Source: Salinimonas lutimaris (GTDB taxonomy: Bacteria; Pseudomonadota; Gammaproteobacteria; Enterobacterales; Alteromonadaceae). Taken from it: 64,000 nucleotides of DNA. Positions within the stretch are counted from its first letter, which is position 1; each line of letters starts with the position of its first letter. Position numbers and translations under genes: made by a program. The stretch lies in contig NZ_CP036536.1 of NCBI RefSeq assembly GCF_005222225.1, positions 1,512,001 through 1,576,000 on the forward strand, read 5' to 3'. Below the pieces are notes generated by a model that had not been told where the DNA came from, made no database searches, and saw only the letters and a program-made list of their open reading frames with translations. This document shows, piece by piece, positions 1 through 10,152 of the stretch.

Positions 1-2
1 TG

Positions 3-992
3 TATGTACAGCGCGTGTTCATTATGGATGACGCTGAGCAGTTCATGCCAACGTACCTGCGCTTTGTAAAAGGTCTGGTCGACTCCAATGATCTGCCTTT
101 GAATGTGTCTCGCGAAATTCTGCAGGATAACAAAATTACCCAGGCGCTGCGCCAGGGCTGTACCAAGCGTGTGCTGGGTATGCTTGAAAAAATGGCGAAG
201 AACGACGATGAAAAGTATCAGTCGTTCTGGAATGAGTTTGGTAACGTGCTCAAAGAAGGCCCGGCTGAAGACTTCAGCAACCGCGAAAAAATCGCCGGTC
301 TGCTGCGCTTCTCCTCGACTCATGCTGAATCGGATGCCCAGACTACTTCACTGGCTGGCTACATGGAGCGCATGAAAGAAGGTCAGGAAAAGATTTATTA
401 TGTGACAGCAGACAGCTATCAGGCGGCCAAAAACAGCCCGCACCTTGAGATCTTCCGCAAGAAAGGGATTGAAGTGCTGCTGATGGGCGAGCGCATTGAC
501 GAGTGGCTGATGTCGCACCTGACAGAGTTTGACGGTAAGCAGTTCCAGTCAATTTCTAAAGGTGATCTGGATTTAGGCGATCTGGACGACGAAGAAAGCA
601 AAAAAGCCCAGGAAGAAGCAGAGAAAGAAGTAGAAGGTTTGCCAGAGCGTATTAAAACTGCGCTGGGTGAAAAGGTGGTGGATGTTAAGTTCACGCACCG
701 CCTGACTGATTCTCCGGCGGTGATTGTGGCCGACGAAAACGGCATGACAACGCAGATGATGAAACTGATGCAGGCGGCCGGTCAGCCGGTACCTGACGTG
801 AAGTATCATTTTGAGCTGAATCCGGAACATAGCCTGGTGAAAATGCTGGCTGATGTACAGGATGAGTCGCTGTTTAATCAGTGGAGCAATGTGCTGTTTG
901 ATCAGGCCGCGTTATCAGAGCAGGGCAGCCTGAAAGATCCCTCTGCATTTGTGAAGAATCTGAACGAATTGCTGATGACAATGGCAAAGTAA
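3..992 (+). CDS. htpG: Molecular chaperone HtpG (Hsp90), 3' part only
   Basis: This is the C-terminal 329 residues of the bacterial Hsp90 chaperone, an ATP-dependent cytoplasmic dimer that helps fold client proteins. The reading frame is already open at base 3, so the gene starts before the window. The family is about 630 residues long, so the N-terminal ATPase domain is missing here. What is visible is the end of the middle domain, including the hallmark [11 protein letters not shown] and [14 protein letters not shown] stretches near the start, then an acidic linker ([19 protein letters not shown]) and the C-terminal dimerisation domain ending in MTMAK. A strong terminator follows. The identification is secure. 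The GTG at 15 is an internal valine, not a start. Confidence 0.97.
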   Translation, partial: YVQRVFIMDDAEQFMPTYLRFVKGLVDSNDLPLNVSREILQDNKITQALRQGCTKRVLGMLEKMAKNDDEKYQSFWNEFGNVLKEGPAEDFSNREKIAGLLRFSSTHAESDAQTTSLAGYMERMKEGQEKIYYVTADSYQAAKNSPHLEIFRKKGIEVLLMGERIDEWLMSHLTEFDGKQFQSISKGDLDLGDLDDEESKKAQEEAEKEVEGLPERIKTALGEKVVDVKFTHRLTDSPAVIVADENGMTTQMMKLMQAAGQPVPDVKYHFELNPEHSLVKMLADVQDESLFNQWSNVLFDQAALSEQGSLKDPSAFVKNLNELLMTMAK

Positions 993-1010
993 ATTTGTTG
1001 TAAAATGTAT

Positions 1011-1040
1011 AAAAAGCGGGCTTTCATGCCCGCTTTTTTT
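1011..1040 (+). terminator. Intrinsic terminator of htpG
   Basis: An 11-bp stem (AAAAAGCGGGC paired with GCCCGCTTTTT) with a 6-nt loop is followed by a run of T. It lies 19 nt after the htpG stop codon. Confidence 0.9.
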
Positions 1041-1253
1041 ATAACTGGCTGAAAGTAGCAGTTTTATTGCCTTTTCAGGACCCGGAATTCCCGTTCTGCT
1101 GGTTTTGTCACAGAACGCGCAAGCCCCGCCACTGGTGAGCTGAGCCGAGTGTTCAGGAATGCTTACATTATTTTATGTCTCTCATGCGATTTTAGTCTTA
1201 TCCTTGCAGGTTATATGGTCTGTGGTCTTGTCACTGGTAGCCTGAATGTGTAA

Positions 1254-1937
<684 letters not shown>

Positions 1938-2009
1938 GTTTACGCTGACTGCCACGTGTTGCAGTAATCAAGCGACGGTAGGGGCCTGAAGTGCCCTGGC
2001 CAGTTGCGC

Positions 2010-2050
2010 AAAGGCCTGATTTCGATATGCTGTCGGACTCAGGCCTTTTT
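2010..2050 (+). terminator. Terminator after adk
   Basis: AAAGGCCTGA (2010-2019) pairs with TCAGGCCTTT (2039-2048) across a 19-nt loop and runs into T residues. The loop is longer than usual, but stem and T-tract are good. Confidence 0.7.
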
Positions 2051-2190
2051 GTGTTTAAAGCGGTTAAACTTTTGCGCGTTTAGCCGGTCGATGACATAGT
2101 AACAATGAGGTACAGCACGGAGCACCGGCGATGTGCCGCTAAACCATGCTGAAGAACCAGCGAATAATAAACACCGGGAGAAGGATGATA

Positions 2191-2589
2191 ATGGGCTTAC
2201 CCATCACCGCATTTTATGCCAGCCTGCTTGGGCTGTGTTATTTATATTTATCTATCGCGGTTATCAGCGTACGCCGGCGTGAGCAAATCAGCCTGGGTAA
2301 TGGTAACAGTGCTGAGCTCGAGCGGCTTAACCGGGCACATGGAAACTTTGCTGAATATGTGCCCATTACGCTGATTATGCTGGCGTGCCTGGAAAGCCTC
2401 AGTGGTGTGAGCTGGGTATTGCACGTAGGTGCCTGTGCGCTGCTGTTTGGTCGCATCGCTCATGCCTATGGTTTACGTCATCACAATGGCGCCAGCTGGC
2501 AGCGCGTTGCCGGTATGTTACTAACCTTTTTTGCCATGTTGTTCCTGGCCACCACGAATCTTTATATGATTCACCACACGGTGCTGTAG
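2191..2589 (+). CDS. MAPEG-family membrane protein (YecN-like)
   Basis: A 132-residue integral membrane protein with about four hydrophobic segments. Features include an N-terminal helix (ITAFYASLLGLCYLYLSIAVISVRRR), a central RLNRAHGNFAEYVPITLIML stretch and GRIAHAYGL. This pattern matches the MAPEG superfamily (microsomal glutathione transferase and leukotriene C4 synthase relatives), in particular short bacterial YecN-type members whose substrate is unknown. I placed the start at ATG 2191 because GGGAGAAGG lies at 2176-2184. The ATG at 2185 is too close to it, and an upstream ATG at 2146 has no ribosome site. The stop codon overlaps the GTG start of the next gene, which suggests translational coupling. 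Confidence 0.75.
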   Translation: MGLPITAFYASLLGLCYLYLSIAVISVRRREQISLGNGNSAELERLNRAHGNFAEYVPITLIMLACLESLSGVSWVLHVGACALLFGRIAHAYGLRHHNGASWQRVAGMLLTFFAMLFLATTNLYMIHHTVL

Positions 2590-3746
2590 TGGCCAGGATT
2601 AATGAACTGGTTACGCCAGCCTGTCTTATTGACAGTTCCCGGTTACAGGCCAATGCGCGCCGCATGAGCGAGCATTGTGAGCGGCAGGGGGTAGCACTGC
2701 GCCCCCATGTAAAAACCCTTAAAAGCCTGGAGGCGGCGCAGATTTATGCCCCTGTGCCTATGCCGGTAACCGTGTCCACACTGGCAGAGGCCCGGGCCTT
2801 TGCTCAGGCAGGATACAGCGATATTCTGTATGCGGTAGGGCTGACCCCCAATAAGCTTGCGGCTGTACGTGCGTTGCTTGAATCGGGTGTGGCACTGACG
2901 GTAGTAACTGACAGCCTGCCTGCTGCCCGCCAGTTAACCGAACTAGTCAATCAGCAAAATGCACAGCAGCACAATACCACGACTCAGCCATTGTCTGTGG
3001 CGATTGAAATTGATACTGACGGCCACCGGGCGGGCATCACCCCTGAATCGCCGGATCTGCTGTCTGTTGCCCAGTTACTCTCACAATGCCCGTCGCTCAG
3101 GTTTGCCGGAGTAATGGCGCATGCCGGGGCTTCTTATGGTTGTTTTGACGAAGAAAGCCGCAATCACATGGCGCAGCAGGAGTGTGACCAGACATTGATT
3201 GCCGTGGCCCGGCTGGAAGCGGCCGGCTTTGATTGTGAGATGGTGTCGGTGGGCTCAACGCCTACTGTGTTAAGCGATGTATCCCGCGAAGGAATCACTG
3301 AATTGCGCGCCGGCGTGTATGCCACCTTTGATTTAGTCATGGCCGGGTTGGGCGTATGTTCGGTATCTGATATTGCAATGTCGGTGGTCACCTGCGTGAT
3401 TGGCCAGCAGCCGGATAAAGGCTGGGTGCTGGTGGATGCAGGCTGGATGGCCTTGTCCCGCGACCAGGGCACGTCAGGCCATGCTAATGACTGCGGATAT
3501 GGACTGGTGTGTGATATTCAGGGCAATGTATTAAGCGGTTGGTATGTCAGCCAGACCAACCAGGAGCATGGCATTATCCAGCATGTGGATGGGCAAGAGC
3601 CTGATGCCGCGTTCGCCTACGGCACCATGCTGCGCATATTGCCGGTTCACGCCTGTGCCACCGCGGGTCAGTTCGGCCATTACCAGGTGACTGAGGACAA
3701 TCAGAGCATCAGCGCAATCTGGTCTCGGGTGAACGGCTGGGAGTAA
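2589..3746 (+). CDS. D-threonine aldolase/D-serine dehydratase-like PLP enzyme
   Basis: A 385-residue fold-type III PLP enzyme (alanine racemase N-terminal-like barrel). The N-terminus ELVTPACLIDSSRLQANARRM is the usual family opening. RPHVKTLK carries the predicted PLP lysine (about K42). The C-terminal domain has the H-x-C pair in LPVHACATAGQF that binds metal in eukaryotic D-serine dehydratase and D-threonine aldolase. It probably cleaves or dehydrates a D-hydroxy amino acid; the exact substrate cannot be read from sequence. The chosen start is GTG 2589, sharing its G with the TAG stop of the MAPEG gene. The frame is open further upstream, but that part only shadows the MAPEG gene. No obvious Shine-Dalgarno exists, which fits reinitiation. 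Confidence 0.82.
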   Translation: MARINELVTPACLIDSSRLQANARRMSEHCERQGVALRPHVKTLKSLEAAQIYAPVPMPVTVSTLAEARAFAQAGYSDILYAVGLTPNKLAAVRALLESGVALTVVTDSLPAARQLTELVNQQNAQQHNTTTQPLSVAIEIDTDGHRAGITPESPDLLSVAQLLSQCPSLRFAGVMAHAGASYGCFDEESRNHMAQQECDQTLIAVARLEAAGFDCEMVSVGSTPTVLSDVSREGITELRAGVYATFDLVMAGLGVCSVSDIAMSVVTCVIGQQPDKGWVLVDAGWMALSRDQGTSGHANDCGYGLVCDIQGNVLSGWYVSQTNQEHGIIQHVDGQEPDAAFAYGTMLRILPVHACATAGQFGHYQVTEDNQSISAIWSRVNGWE

Positions 3747-3781
3747 GCCTGTGTCAGCAACAACATTGTTGTGCATGATAC

Positions 3782-3811
3782 AAAAAAGCCCTGTCAGAAC
3801 AGGGCTTTTAT
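3782..3811. terminator. Bidirectional terminator between convergent genes
   Basis: AAAAAGCCCTGT and ACAGGGCTTTTA form a stem with a short CAGA-type loop. It has A residues on one side and T on the other, so it can end both the PLP-enzyme gene (plus strand) and the TonB receptor gene (minus strand). Confidence 0.85.
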
Positions 3812-3846
3812 CGTTTACCGCATTGTTTAGTTCATAGCAGGCTTAC

Positions 3847-6450
3847 TTAAAAGCGGAAAGTCGCCTTGGTGTACAGGAAACGGCCACGCGGGTTATGAAT
3901 GCTGCTTACATAACCGTACAGGTCGCCATCGCCATCACCAATAGCAAATGGAGGCTCTTCGTCAAACAGGTTGTTTACGCCCACCACCAGACGCACGTTG
4001 TCTGAGTAGTTCCAGCCACCCTGAAGGTCCACCAGTACCTGTGAATCCACGGTGCGAGAGGTGTTATCTTCAAAATCCAGAATGCCGTCAAAGTCGATAT
4101 CCGGGGTATCTTCAAATTCACCGATGTAGCTGATGTTCAGATTGGCATCAAATGCACCCAGACGCCAGGTCGTGCCAAACAGCCAGCGATGTTCCGGGTA
4201 GCCGTATTCACCGGTATAATCCAGATTGTCTTTCTCAAACTTATTCAGATAAGACCAGTCAAGGTTAAACTTCAGTTCACCGTATTCCTGCATGGCCAGC
4301 ATGTAGTTGGCACTGAAGTCGACACCGGACGCTTCCTGAGAAGTTACGTTCTGGTAAGTATTGAAAATCTTTTGCAGTACGCCCAGTGAAGCGCCGTCCT
4401 GTGGTGGCAGACGAACACAGATCTCACTATTCTGGTCATTACACTCTGCGTCATAGACCAGGCCAAACTGCTGCTCGTCAATCTTGTTATCCTGCGTGAT
4501 GCTCCACACATCCACACTTAAACCCAGTTCCTGTACCGGCGCCCAGATAACACCCACGTTCCAGGATTCTGATTCTTCGGCTTCCAGATTCGGGTTACCG
4601 GAGAACTGGATGTTGTAATCCAGTGATTCACAGTCAAGACCGGTTGCTTCACAGCGGTAGGAGTCTACAAAGAACTGACTCTTTTCAGACGGACCCAGAC
4701 CCACCTGAGCCAGTGACGGGGCGCGGAAACCCTGTGCCCATGAGCCACGAACGGTGACTTCGTCATTCGGAGCCCAGCGCAGCGCAATCTTAGGATTGGT
4801 GGTGCTGCCAAAGTCACTGTAGTGATCGTAACGGCCAGCCAGTTGCAGCTCTAGTTCTTCCAGCAGCGGAATAGAAAGTTCCAGATAGGCAGCGTACTGA
4901 TCGCGCTCGGCGTTAGCCGATACCGACTCAGTGCCAAAAATCAGGCCTTGCTGGAACTGAATGTCAGGAATGTCTGACACCTGTTCTTCGCGATACTCAA
5001 CCCCGGCGGCCATCATCACTACATCGTCGCCAAAATCAAATGCTTCACCACTGATATGCGCATCCGCGCTGGTCATGCGAGACTCACCACGACGCACCAG
5101 GCTGGTGGTGATTTCATCAATTACTGACTGCGGATTGGTCACCCCACCAAACGGGTTGTAGTTGCCCAGGTTAATTTGTTCCTGCAGCCAGTCTACCCGT
5201 ACCCAGCCTTGTGACTGATTACCGGTCTGCTCTGACTTGCTGCGGCCTTTTTGCACAGAGGCTTCCCAGTCGTAGTCACCGATCATGCCTTTCAGACCGG
5301 CCACAAAACGCAGCGTATCAGTAGAAATATCCCAGCGACGGGCGCCGGCATCAACCGGACGATAACGACCAATTTCCACATCCTGGCCAAACGGGTTGTT
5401 CGGGTGTGACCCCGGTGCGGTTAAACCGGCATCTTCATCCAGCGGCGTTGCGGCACCACCGGCCTCAGACGTATTATGCTGTACCGCCACTTCCATAAAT
5501 GCTGTCAGGTCGCTGCTTAGTTTGTAGTCAAACTGACCAATAAAACCAACCCGCTCTGCCTCAGGAATGGTCAGGCCAAAAGGGCCGTAATCAAACAGAC
5601 AGCTGCCCGATGCGGTGGCGCTGTCAGCCGGACAATCCGGATCAATGGTTTTCACGCCATCAACATAGAAATAACCCGGGTAGCCCCGAGACGAACGAAA
5701 ATCCATGCCGCCGTAGGGTTCCTGATTAGCAGTGCCAAACCGGCCCATTTCATCTGCCGCCAGACGGCTGTTTTTAAAGTAATCGATGATTACCGTGGTA
5801 CTGGCTTTGTCAGACTGATTGCCCCACACCATATTCATGGTGGTTTCATCATAGCTGGCATCACCGTCAGTACCGCCGTAACCAACGTTAATTTCCAGAC
5901 CATCAAAGTCTTTTTTCAAAATAACGTTTACTACACCGGCCACAGCGTCAGAACCATAAATAGCTGATGCGCCGTCTTTTAGAATATCGATTCGCTCGAT
6001 GGCGGAAACCGGAATAGAGTTAATATCGACAAATGAGTTGGTAATGCTTTCGGCAAAAGCACTGATTGCCACCCGGCGGCCGTTGATCAGTACTAGAGTC
6101 GCATCCGGGCCCATGCCACGTAACGACACAGCAGCGGCGCCGTTGGCAGTGGAATCCTGGCTGTTACCGCGGGTTGAGAATGTACCGGCGCCGGTGGACG
6201 GCATCCGTTCCAGTAATTGCTGCAGGTTTTCATAACCCATGCCTTCAATCATGGTGGCATCAATTGACTGAATCGGAGAGGGGCCTTCGATATCAGTGCG
6301 TTTGATACGCGAGCCTGTAACAGCAATACGCTCCATACCTGAAGCAGTTTGTTCCGTGGAAGTGTCTTGTTGTGCGTGTGTTAAACCTGAGGACAGGCCC
6401 ATTAGCGCCAGGCTGACAGCCAGTGCGCAGGGCTTTACGCCATGTTTCAT
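3847..6450 (-). CDS. TonB-dependent receptor
   Basis: An 867-residue outer-membrane gated porin that takes up a ligand using TonB/ExbBD energy. It starts with a Sec signal peptide (cleavage near LTHAQQ). A TonB-box-like region MERIAVTGSRIKR follows, then a plug domain with LVLINGRRV and the conserved IERIDILKDGASAIYGSDAVAGVVNVILKK region. The long beta-barrel ends in the typical aromatic C-terminus TKATFRF. The GSRIKR type of plug is common in marine Alteromonadales and Xanthomonadales, where such receptors often import glycans, peptides or vitamins. The substrate here is unknown, with no enzyme or regulator adjacent. The gene lies tandem with a second receptor and is separated from it by about 200 nt with its own promoter space. 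Confidence 0.93.
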   Translation of the reverse strand: MKHGVKPCALAVSLALMGLSSGLTHAQQDTSTEQTASGMERIAVTGSRIKRTDIEGPSPIQSIDATMIEGMGYENLQQLLERMPSTGAGTFSTRGNSQDSTANGAAAVSLRGMGPDATLVLINGRRVAISAFAESITNSFVDINSIPVSAIERIDILKDGASAIYGSDAVAGVVNVILKKDFDGLEINVGYGGTDGDASYDETTMNMVWGNQSDKASTTVIIDYFKNSRLAADEMGRFGTANQEPYGGMDFRSSRGYPGYFYVDGVKTIDPDCPADSATASGSCLFDYGPFGLTIPEAERVGFIGQFDYKLSSDLTAFMEVAVQHNTSEAGGAATPLDEDAGLTAPGSHPNNPFGQDVEIGRYRPVDAGARRWDISTDTLRFVAGLKGMIGDYDWEASVQKGRSKSEQTGNQSQGWVRVDWLQEQINLGNYNPFGGVTNPQSVIDEITTSLVRRGESRMTSADAHISGEAFDFGDDVVMMAAGVEYREEQVSDIPDIQFQQGLIFGTESVSANAERDQYAAYLELSIPLLEELELQLAGRYDHYSDFGSTTNPKIALRWAPNDEVTVRGSWAQGFRAPSLAQVGLGPSEKSQFFVDSYRCEATGLDCESLDYNIQFSGNPNLEAEESESWNVGVIWAPVQELGLSVDVWSITQDNKIDEQQFGLVYDAECNDQNSEICVRLPPQDGASLGVLQKIFNTYQNVTSQEASGVDFSANYMLAMQEYGELKFNLDWSYLNKFEKDNLDYTGEYGYPEHRWLFGTTWRLGAFDANLNISYIGEFEDTPDIDFDGILDFEDNTSRTVDSQVLVDLQGGWNYSDNVRLVVGVNNLFDEEPPFAIGDGDGDLYGYVSSIHNPRGRFLYTKATFRF

Positions 6451-6612
6451 GATATTTCCTTATTCACTAATTATTTTTTTAAGTAACGCTAAAGCTACAT
6501 AAGGATGAATATCACAATTTAGACTTTAGTTGCAATTATGATCTTTGGGTAAAATGTGACAATAAGTTACCGCAGATTTACAGTTGTTGCAGAATGTGAC
6601 AGCACAGACAAG

Positions 6613-6634
6613 CCGGCCCTGTTGTACAGGGCCG
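6613..6634 (-). terminator. GC-rich hairpin after the second receptor
   Basis: CCGGCCCTG and CAGGGCCGG form a 9-bp perfect stem with a TTGTA loop just beyond the stop of the minus-strand receptor. It lacks a clean T-tract, so it may be a weak terminator or an mRNA 3' stabiliser. Confidence 0.5.
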
Positions 6635-6654
6635 GTAGATGTAATGTTGTGGGT

Positions 6655-9276
6655 TTAGAATGTGTAGGTTAGCTTGGCGTAAGCGTAACGCCCCTGAAAG
6701 CCGTACGGAGAGAAGTTGGGATAGGGCAGAATATAATCAAACTGGCCCACATCCGGTGCATCAGTAATTACCGCTGATTCCGGATATTTGTCGAACAGGT
6801 TATTCACCCCGACTTTCGCTTGTAGGTCATCGGTAATCAGATAACCGATCTCGACATCAAAGATTGTGGCTGATTTTACCGTGATATCGGTCGCTGAAAT
6901 CGTGCCTGGCTGCGTCACTTCACCATAGTAGTTGGCCCGCAACATCAGTGATACCGCTTCACCCTGCCAGTTGGCGGTCAGATTCGCCTTAGTATCCGGC
7001 GCGTTATTTTCCAGACGGGCGCGTTCACGGCGGGCAAACAACTGGTCTGGCTCGAACAGATCGGTCGGACCGGCAGAGGCCACCACATCACTGACCTCAG
7101 TGTCGTTAAAGTTGGCGCCGGCAGACAGATTCAGCGTACCTGCAAACACGTCGTCCAGGCTGTAGTTGGCAACAATATCAATACCCTCAGTGCGGCTGTT
7201 AACCCCATTCATAAAGAAGCGTACCGCGCCCACACCCTCAATACCATTTTCGGCAAACACGCGCTCTACAATGGCGGCTTCGTCATCACTGTCACCCAGG
7301 GTTTCAGAGAGTACCACCCGGTCATCAATATCAATGCGATACGCGTCGGCTGTGATGGTAAGCCGGTCAATGGGGCTCCAGGTAAAGCCTACACTGATAT
7401 TGGTCGACTCTTCAGCCTGTAGCTGACTGCCACCCAGCGCCACTGCTGCCGGTGCGGTTGAGGCAATGGTACCCACTTCCAGCATCTGCCCCAGTACAAA
7501 ATTGGTGTTAATGGCGGTGTAGTATTGTTGTTGCAAAGACGGCGCACGGAAACCTGTACTGACCGAGCTGCGAACAGAAAATGACGGGCTGAACGTATAA
7601 CGTGTAGCCAGTTTACCGTTGCTGGTGGTGCCAAAGTCAGAATAATCTTCAAACCGGCCGGCCAGCGTCACATTCCAGCGCTCTGTGATATCGGCATCCA
7701 GGTCGACATAAAACGCATAGGAGTGGCGGTCAACATCCACCTGGGAGGTATCAGAGAAATACAGTGCGCCCTGGGCAAACAACCCGTTACCCGGATACAC
7801 CGGCGCGCCACTGTCATCGAACACCGGCTGGCCGTTGTCGTCCAGTGCCTGGCGGTTAGTATAGGCTTCTTCATCGCCGGATTTAATTTCAAAATCGTCG
7901 CGACGATATTCAGCACCAATGGCAAAAGACAGCGGCGAGAACAGTCCCGGCACATCTAAAAACCGGGATGCATCAAAATTAAACGTGGTTTGGGTAGATG
8001 CCAGCTGGCCACCGTAAAACCGGGTGGGGGTATCCAGGCCGTACGTTGGGTTGGCGGTATTAAATGTGGTGTAGTCGACCTCGTTGGTGCCCGTTGTTAC
8101 ACTGGCATTATAGTCCCAGTGCTCGGTACTGCCTTTTACCCCGGCCAGAAAAGACCAGTCGGTAATTTCAGCCATTATTTGCGGGGTAAAACCGTTAGGG
8201 TAAATATCCTGAATCAACAGACCCTCGTCTCCGGCTTCGCGGAAAAACGCACCAGAAATGCTTTCTTTATCCTGGAATGTGACGGTGGAATATAACTCGG
8301 CTGAGTCATTCAGGTAGTATCCGGCATTGGCCAGTACTGTATAGGACTCACTGTCTGGTGCGCCAAAATTAAACCGGTTACGGTCAACCGTGGCTTCACG
8401 CGGGTCAAAGTTACCATCGATCAGCGGATAGGTATCACCGTCGTCATAACCTGCCCGATTCGTGCTGTTGGCATTAACAAAATCACCGGTGATGTTCAGA
8501 TAACCATCATCGCCAAGACTAGTACCAATATTAGCGGTCAGATTGATATTTTCACCGTCGTCGCGGCTGATATTGTCACCGTAAATACCGGCTACCCGGT
8601 TAGAGCCGTTTGACAGAATATTGCCGCTGGCGTCTGTCTGCACGCCGGTCATTTCAGGTACGCCGTCCAGTTCGGTAAAATAGCTACCCGCGGTAACCGA
8701 CACCATGCCGCCTTCGCTGTCTTTTTTGGTGATGATATTGATCACCCCGGCAATAGCATCAGAGCCGTACTGGGCTGCCGCGCCATCCCGCAGAATTTCA
8801 ACCCGCTCAATCGCTGCCGAGGGAATGGAGTTCAGATCCACCGACACTGAGCCACGACCGGAAGTGCCGTTCAGATTAAGCAGGGCACTGCTGTGAAAAC
8901 GACGGCCATTAACCAGCACCAGGGTCTGGTCTGGCGCCAGCCCGCGCAGTGAAGCAGGCTTGATATGCTCAGTGCCATCAACCAGCGACGGCTGATAAAA
9001 GTTAAAACTGGGCACCACATTCTGTAACTGACGGCTAATATCATTAAAGCCGCCGGCGGTTAGTGTGTCAGAGTCAATCAGATCCACAGGTACATTACTT
9101 TGTACCACAGAGCGGCCCGGGCGACGGGTACCCAGGATAAGGATTTGCTCAGCTTCCTGCTCAGCGGATGCGTTCTGGTCATTCTGGTTTTCTTGCTGGG
9201 CCAGCGAGGTGGCCGGTGCCAGGGCCAGCGATACCAGCAAGGTGCTGGCGACGCGGGATAAGCTGAATTGCTTCAT
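6655..9276 (-). CDS. TonB-dependent receptor
   Basis: An 873-residue outer-membrane TonB-dependent receptor. Visible parts are a signal peptide ending near SLAQQ, a Gln/Asn-rich linker, a plug (ILILGTRRPGRS, TLVLVNGRRFHSSALL, IERVEILRDGAAAQYGSDAIAGVINI) and a barrel ending KLTYTF. The insertion NLNGTSGRGSVSVDLNSIPS in the plug is typical of this subfamily. The start is ATG 9276, preceded by a strong TGAGGAAA site. An in-frame ATG at 9342 would add 22 residues ahead of the signal peptide and is unlikely. The protein is only distantly similar to the neighbouring receptor (3847-6450), so this is not a recent duplication. The substrate is unknown. Confidence 0.92.
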   Translation of the reverse strand: MKQFSLSRVASTLLVSLALAPATSLAQQENQNDQNASAEQEAEQILILGTRRPGRSVVQSNVPVDLIDSDTLTAGGFNDISRQLQNVVPSFNFYQPSLVDGTEHIKPASLRGLAPDQTLVLVNGRRFHSSALLNLNGTSGRGSVSVDLNSIPSAAIERVEILRDGAAAQYGSDAIAGVINIITKKDSEGGMVSVTAGSYFTELDGVPEMTGVQTDASGNILSNGSNRVAGIYGDNISRDDGENINLTANIGTSLGDDGYLNITGDFVNANSTNRAGYDDGDTYPLIDGNFDPREATVDRNRFNFGAPDSESYTVLANAGYYLNDSAELYSTVTFQDKESISGAFFREAGDEGLLIQDIYPNGFTPQIMAEITDWSFLAGVKGSTEHWDYNASVTTGTNEVDYTTFNTANPTYGLDTPTRFYGGQLASTQTTFNFDASRFLDVPGLFSPLSFAIGAEYRRDDFEIKSGDEEAYTNRQALDDNGQPVFDDSGAPVYPGNGLFAQGALYFSDTSQVDVDRHSYAFYVDLDADITERWNVTLAGRFEDYSDFGTTSNGKLATRYTFSPSFSVRSSVSTGFRAPSLQQQYYTAINTNFVLGQMLEVGTIASTAPAAVALGGSQLQAEESTNISVGFTWSPIDRLTITADAYRIDIDDRVVLSETLGDSDDEAAIVERVFAENGIEGVGAVRFFMNGVNSRTEGIDIVANYSLDDVFAGTLNLSAGANFNDTEVSDVVASAGPTDLFEPDQLFARRERARLENNAPDTKANLTANWQGEAVSLMLRANYYGEVTQPGTISATDITVKSATIFDVEIGYLITDDLQAKVGVNNLFDKYPESAVITDAPDVGQFDYILPYPNFSPYGFQGRYAYAKLTYTF

Positions 9277-9493
9277 GTGTTGTTTCCTCAGTAATAACAA
9301 TGACACTGTATGGCCGGTCGAACTGTTATGGCTGTCAGACATCAGTTTCTTATACGGAACTTACTCCGTTTGAAGGACATAGATGGTATGCAAAACCGGG
9401 AACAGGGAAAAGGAAAACAGGAAGAATCAGCCTGAAAAGTGCGACGAATGGCTAACAATTCGCCATGCCTGGCATGCCGGTTGCGGAACTTAA

Positions 9494-9525
9494 TAAAAAA
9501 AGCCCGGTCAGGTTGACCGGGCAAA
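9494..9525 (-). terminator. Terminator of the Hsp20 cluster
   Basis: Read on the minus strand, GCCCGGTCA and TGACCGGGC make a 9-bp perfect stem with a 3-nt loop, followed by seven T residues. It lies about 45 nt past the stop of the last Hsp20 gene. Confidence 0.9.
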
Positions 9526-9569
9526 AGGAACACACAAGGAAACGGTGTTTATCAGGGAGCGCAAACCTG

Positions 9570-10031
9570 TCAGGCTGCGTTTATCTCAATCTTTCTGGGT
9601 TGCTTTTCTTCGGGCAGCTCTCGTTCAAGTTTCACCTGAAGAATGCCATCGGCCACGGAAGCCGATTTGACTTTTACATACTCGCCCAGCGTAAACTGGC
9701 GGGTAAACGATGGCGTGCTAAAGCCCCGATGCAAAAACTGCCGCTGGGTTGTGTTGTCGTCCTGCGTTTTGGTCTGACCGGCAGTGACGCTAAGTACCTG
9801 CTCTTTAAGCTCAATCTTTACATCGTCTTTGGTTAAGCCAGGCACGGCCAGCGTGATGTGATAAAGATCATCACTGGTCTGTTCAATATTGTACTGAACC
9901 GGGCTATTTGCGCGCGTAGCGCTTGTATTAGCAGCTCGCTGAGTCTCGGGCTTGCCCGCACGACGGGGGGCAGAGCGCAGCTCGGGGCCAAAAAAGGTAC
10001 GGTATACAGGGGAAAAATCAATAGTACGCAT
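9570..10031 (-). CDS. Small heat shock protein Hsp20, divergent member
   Basis: A 153-residue alpha-crystallin-type holdase that binds unfolding proteins in the cytoplasm. The N-terminus MRTIDFSPVYRTFFG is like IbpA. The alpha-crystallin domain runs from about residue 50 (VQYNIEQTSDDLYHITLAVPGLTKDD) to residue 145, with the C-terminal groove motif GILQVKLERELP and the IEI anchor (KIEINAA). It is the last of three tandem Hsp20 genes and the most diverged. Its middle linker is Ala/Arg-rich and the dimer-loop region is altered, so it may mix with the others or bind different clients. A ROSE-like hairpin covers its ribosome binding site. Confidence 0.93.
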   Translation of the reverse strand: MRTIDFSPVYRTFFGPELRSAPRRAGKPETQRAANTSATRANSPVQYNIEQTSDDLYHITLAVPGLTKDDVKIELKEQVLSVTAGQTKTQDDNTTQRQFLHRGFSTPSFTRQFTLGEYVKVKSASVADGILQVKLERELPEEKQPRKIEINAA

Positions 10032-10035
10032 GTGT

Positions 10036-10060
10036 CATATCCTCGCTATTAAGCAATATG
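10036..10060 (-). promoter_or_regulatory. ROSE-like RNA thermometer, copy 1
   Basis: On the minus strand CATATTGCT pairs with AGGATATG across an 8-nt loop, leaving one bulged G opposite the AGG of the Shine-Dalgarno. This is the UUGCU/AGGA geometry known from ROSE elements. The ATG follows 4 nt after the stem. Confidence 0.75.
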
Positions 10061-10113
10061 CCTGTGAACCCCGCTTAACATTGCGGCAGTATCACGTGAT
10101 TAAAAAAGGGACT

Positions 10114-10142
10114 GTTTTAAAGGGGCCGGCATCACCAGCCCC
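10114..10142 (-). terminator. Hairpin between the second and first Hsp20 genes
   Basis: GGGGCTGG and CCGGCCCC form an 8-bp stem with one G-T pair and a TGATG loop, followed by TTTAAAA. It may partially terminate transcription between the two Hsp20 genes. Confidence 0.5.
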
Positions 10143-10152
10143 GATGATCAGA

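Noticed and set aside
2385..2588. 68-residue N-terminal extension of the D-threonine aldolase-like gene
   Set aside because: It lies fully inside the MAPEG gene in another frame, and the family's N-terminus begins at ELVTPA.
7990..8295. Plus-strand frames opposite the TonB-dependent receptors
   Set aside because: Codon-bias shadows of the receptor genes, without start signals or recognisable domains.
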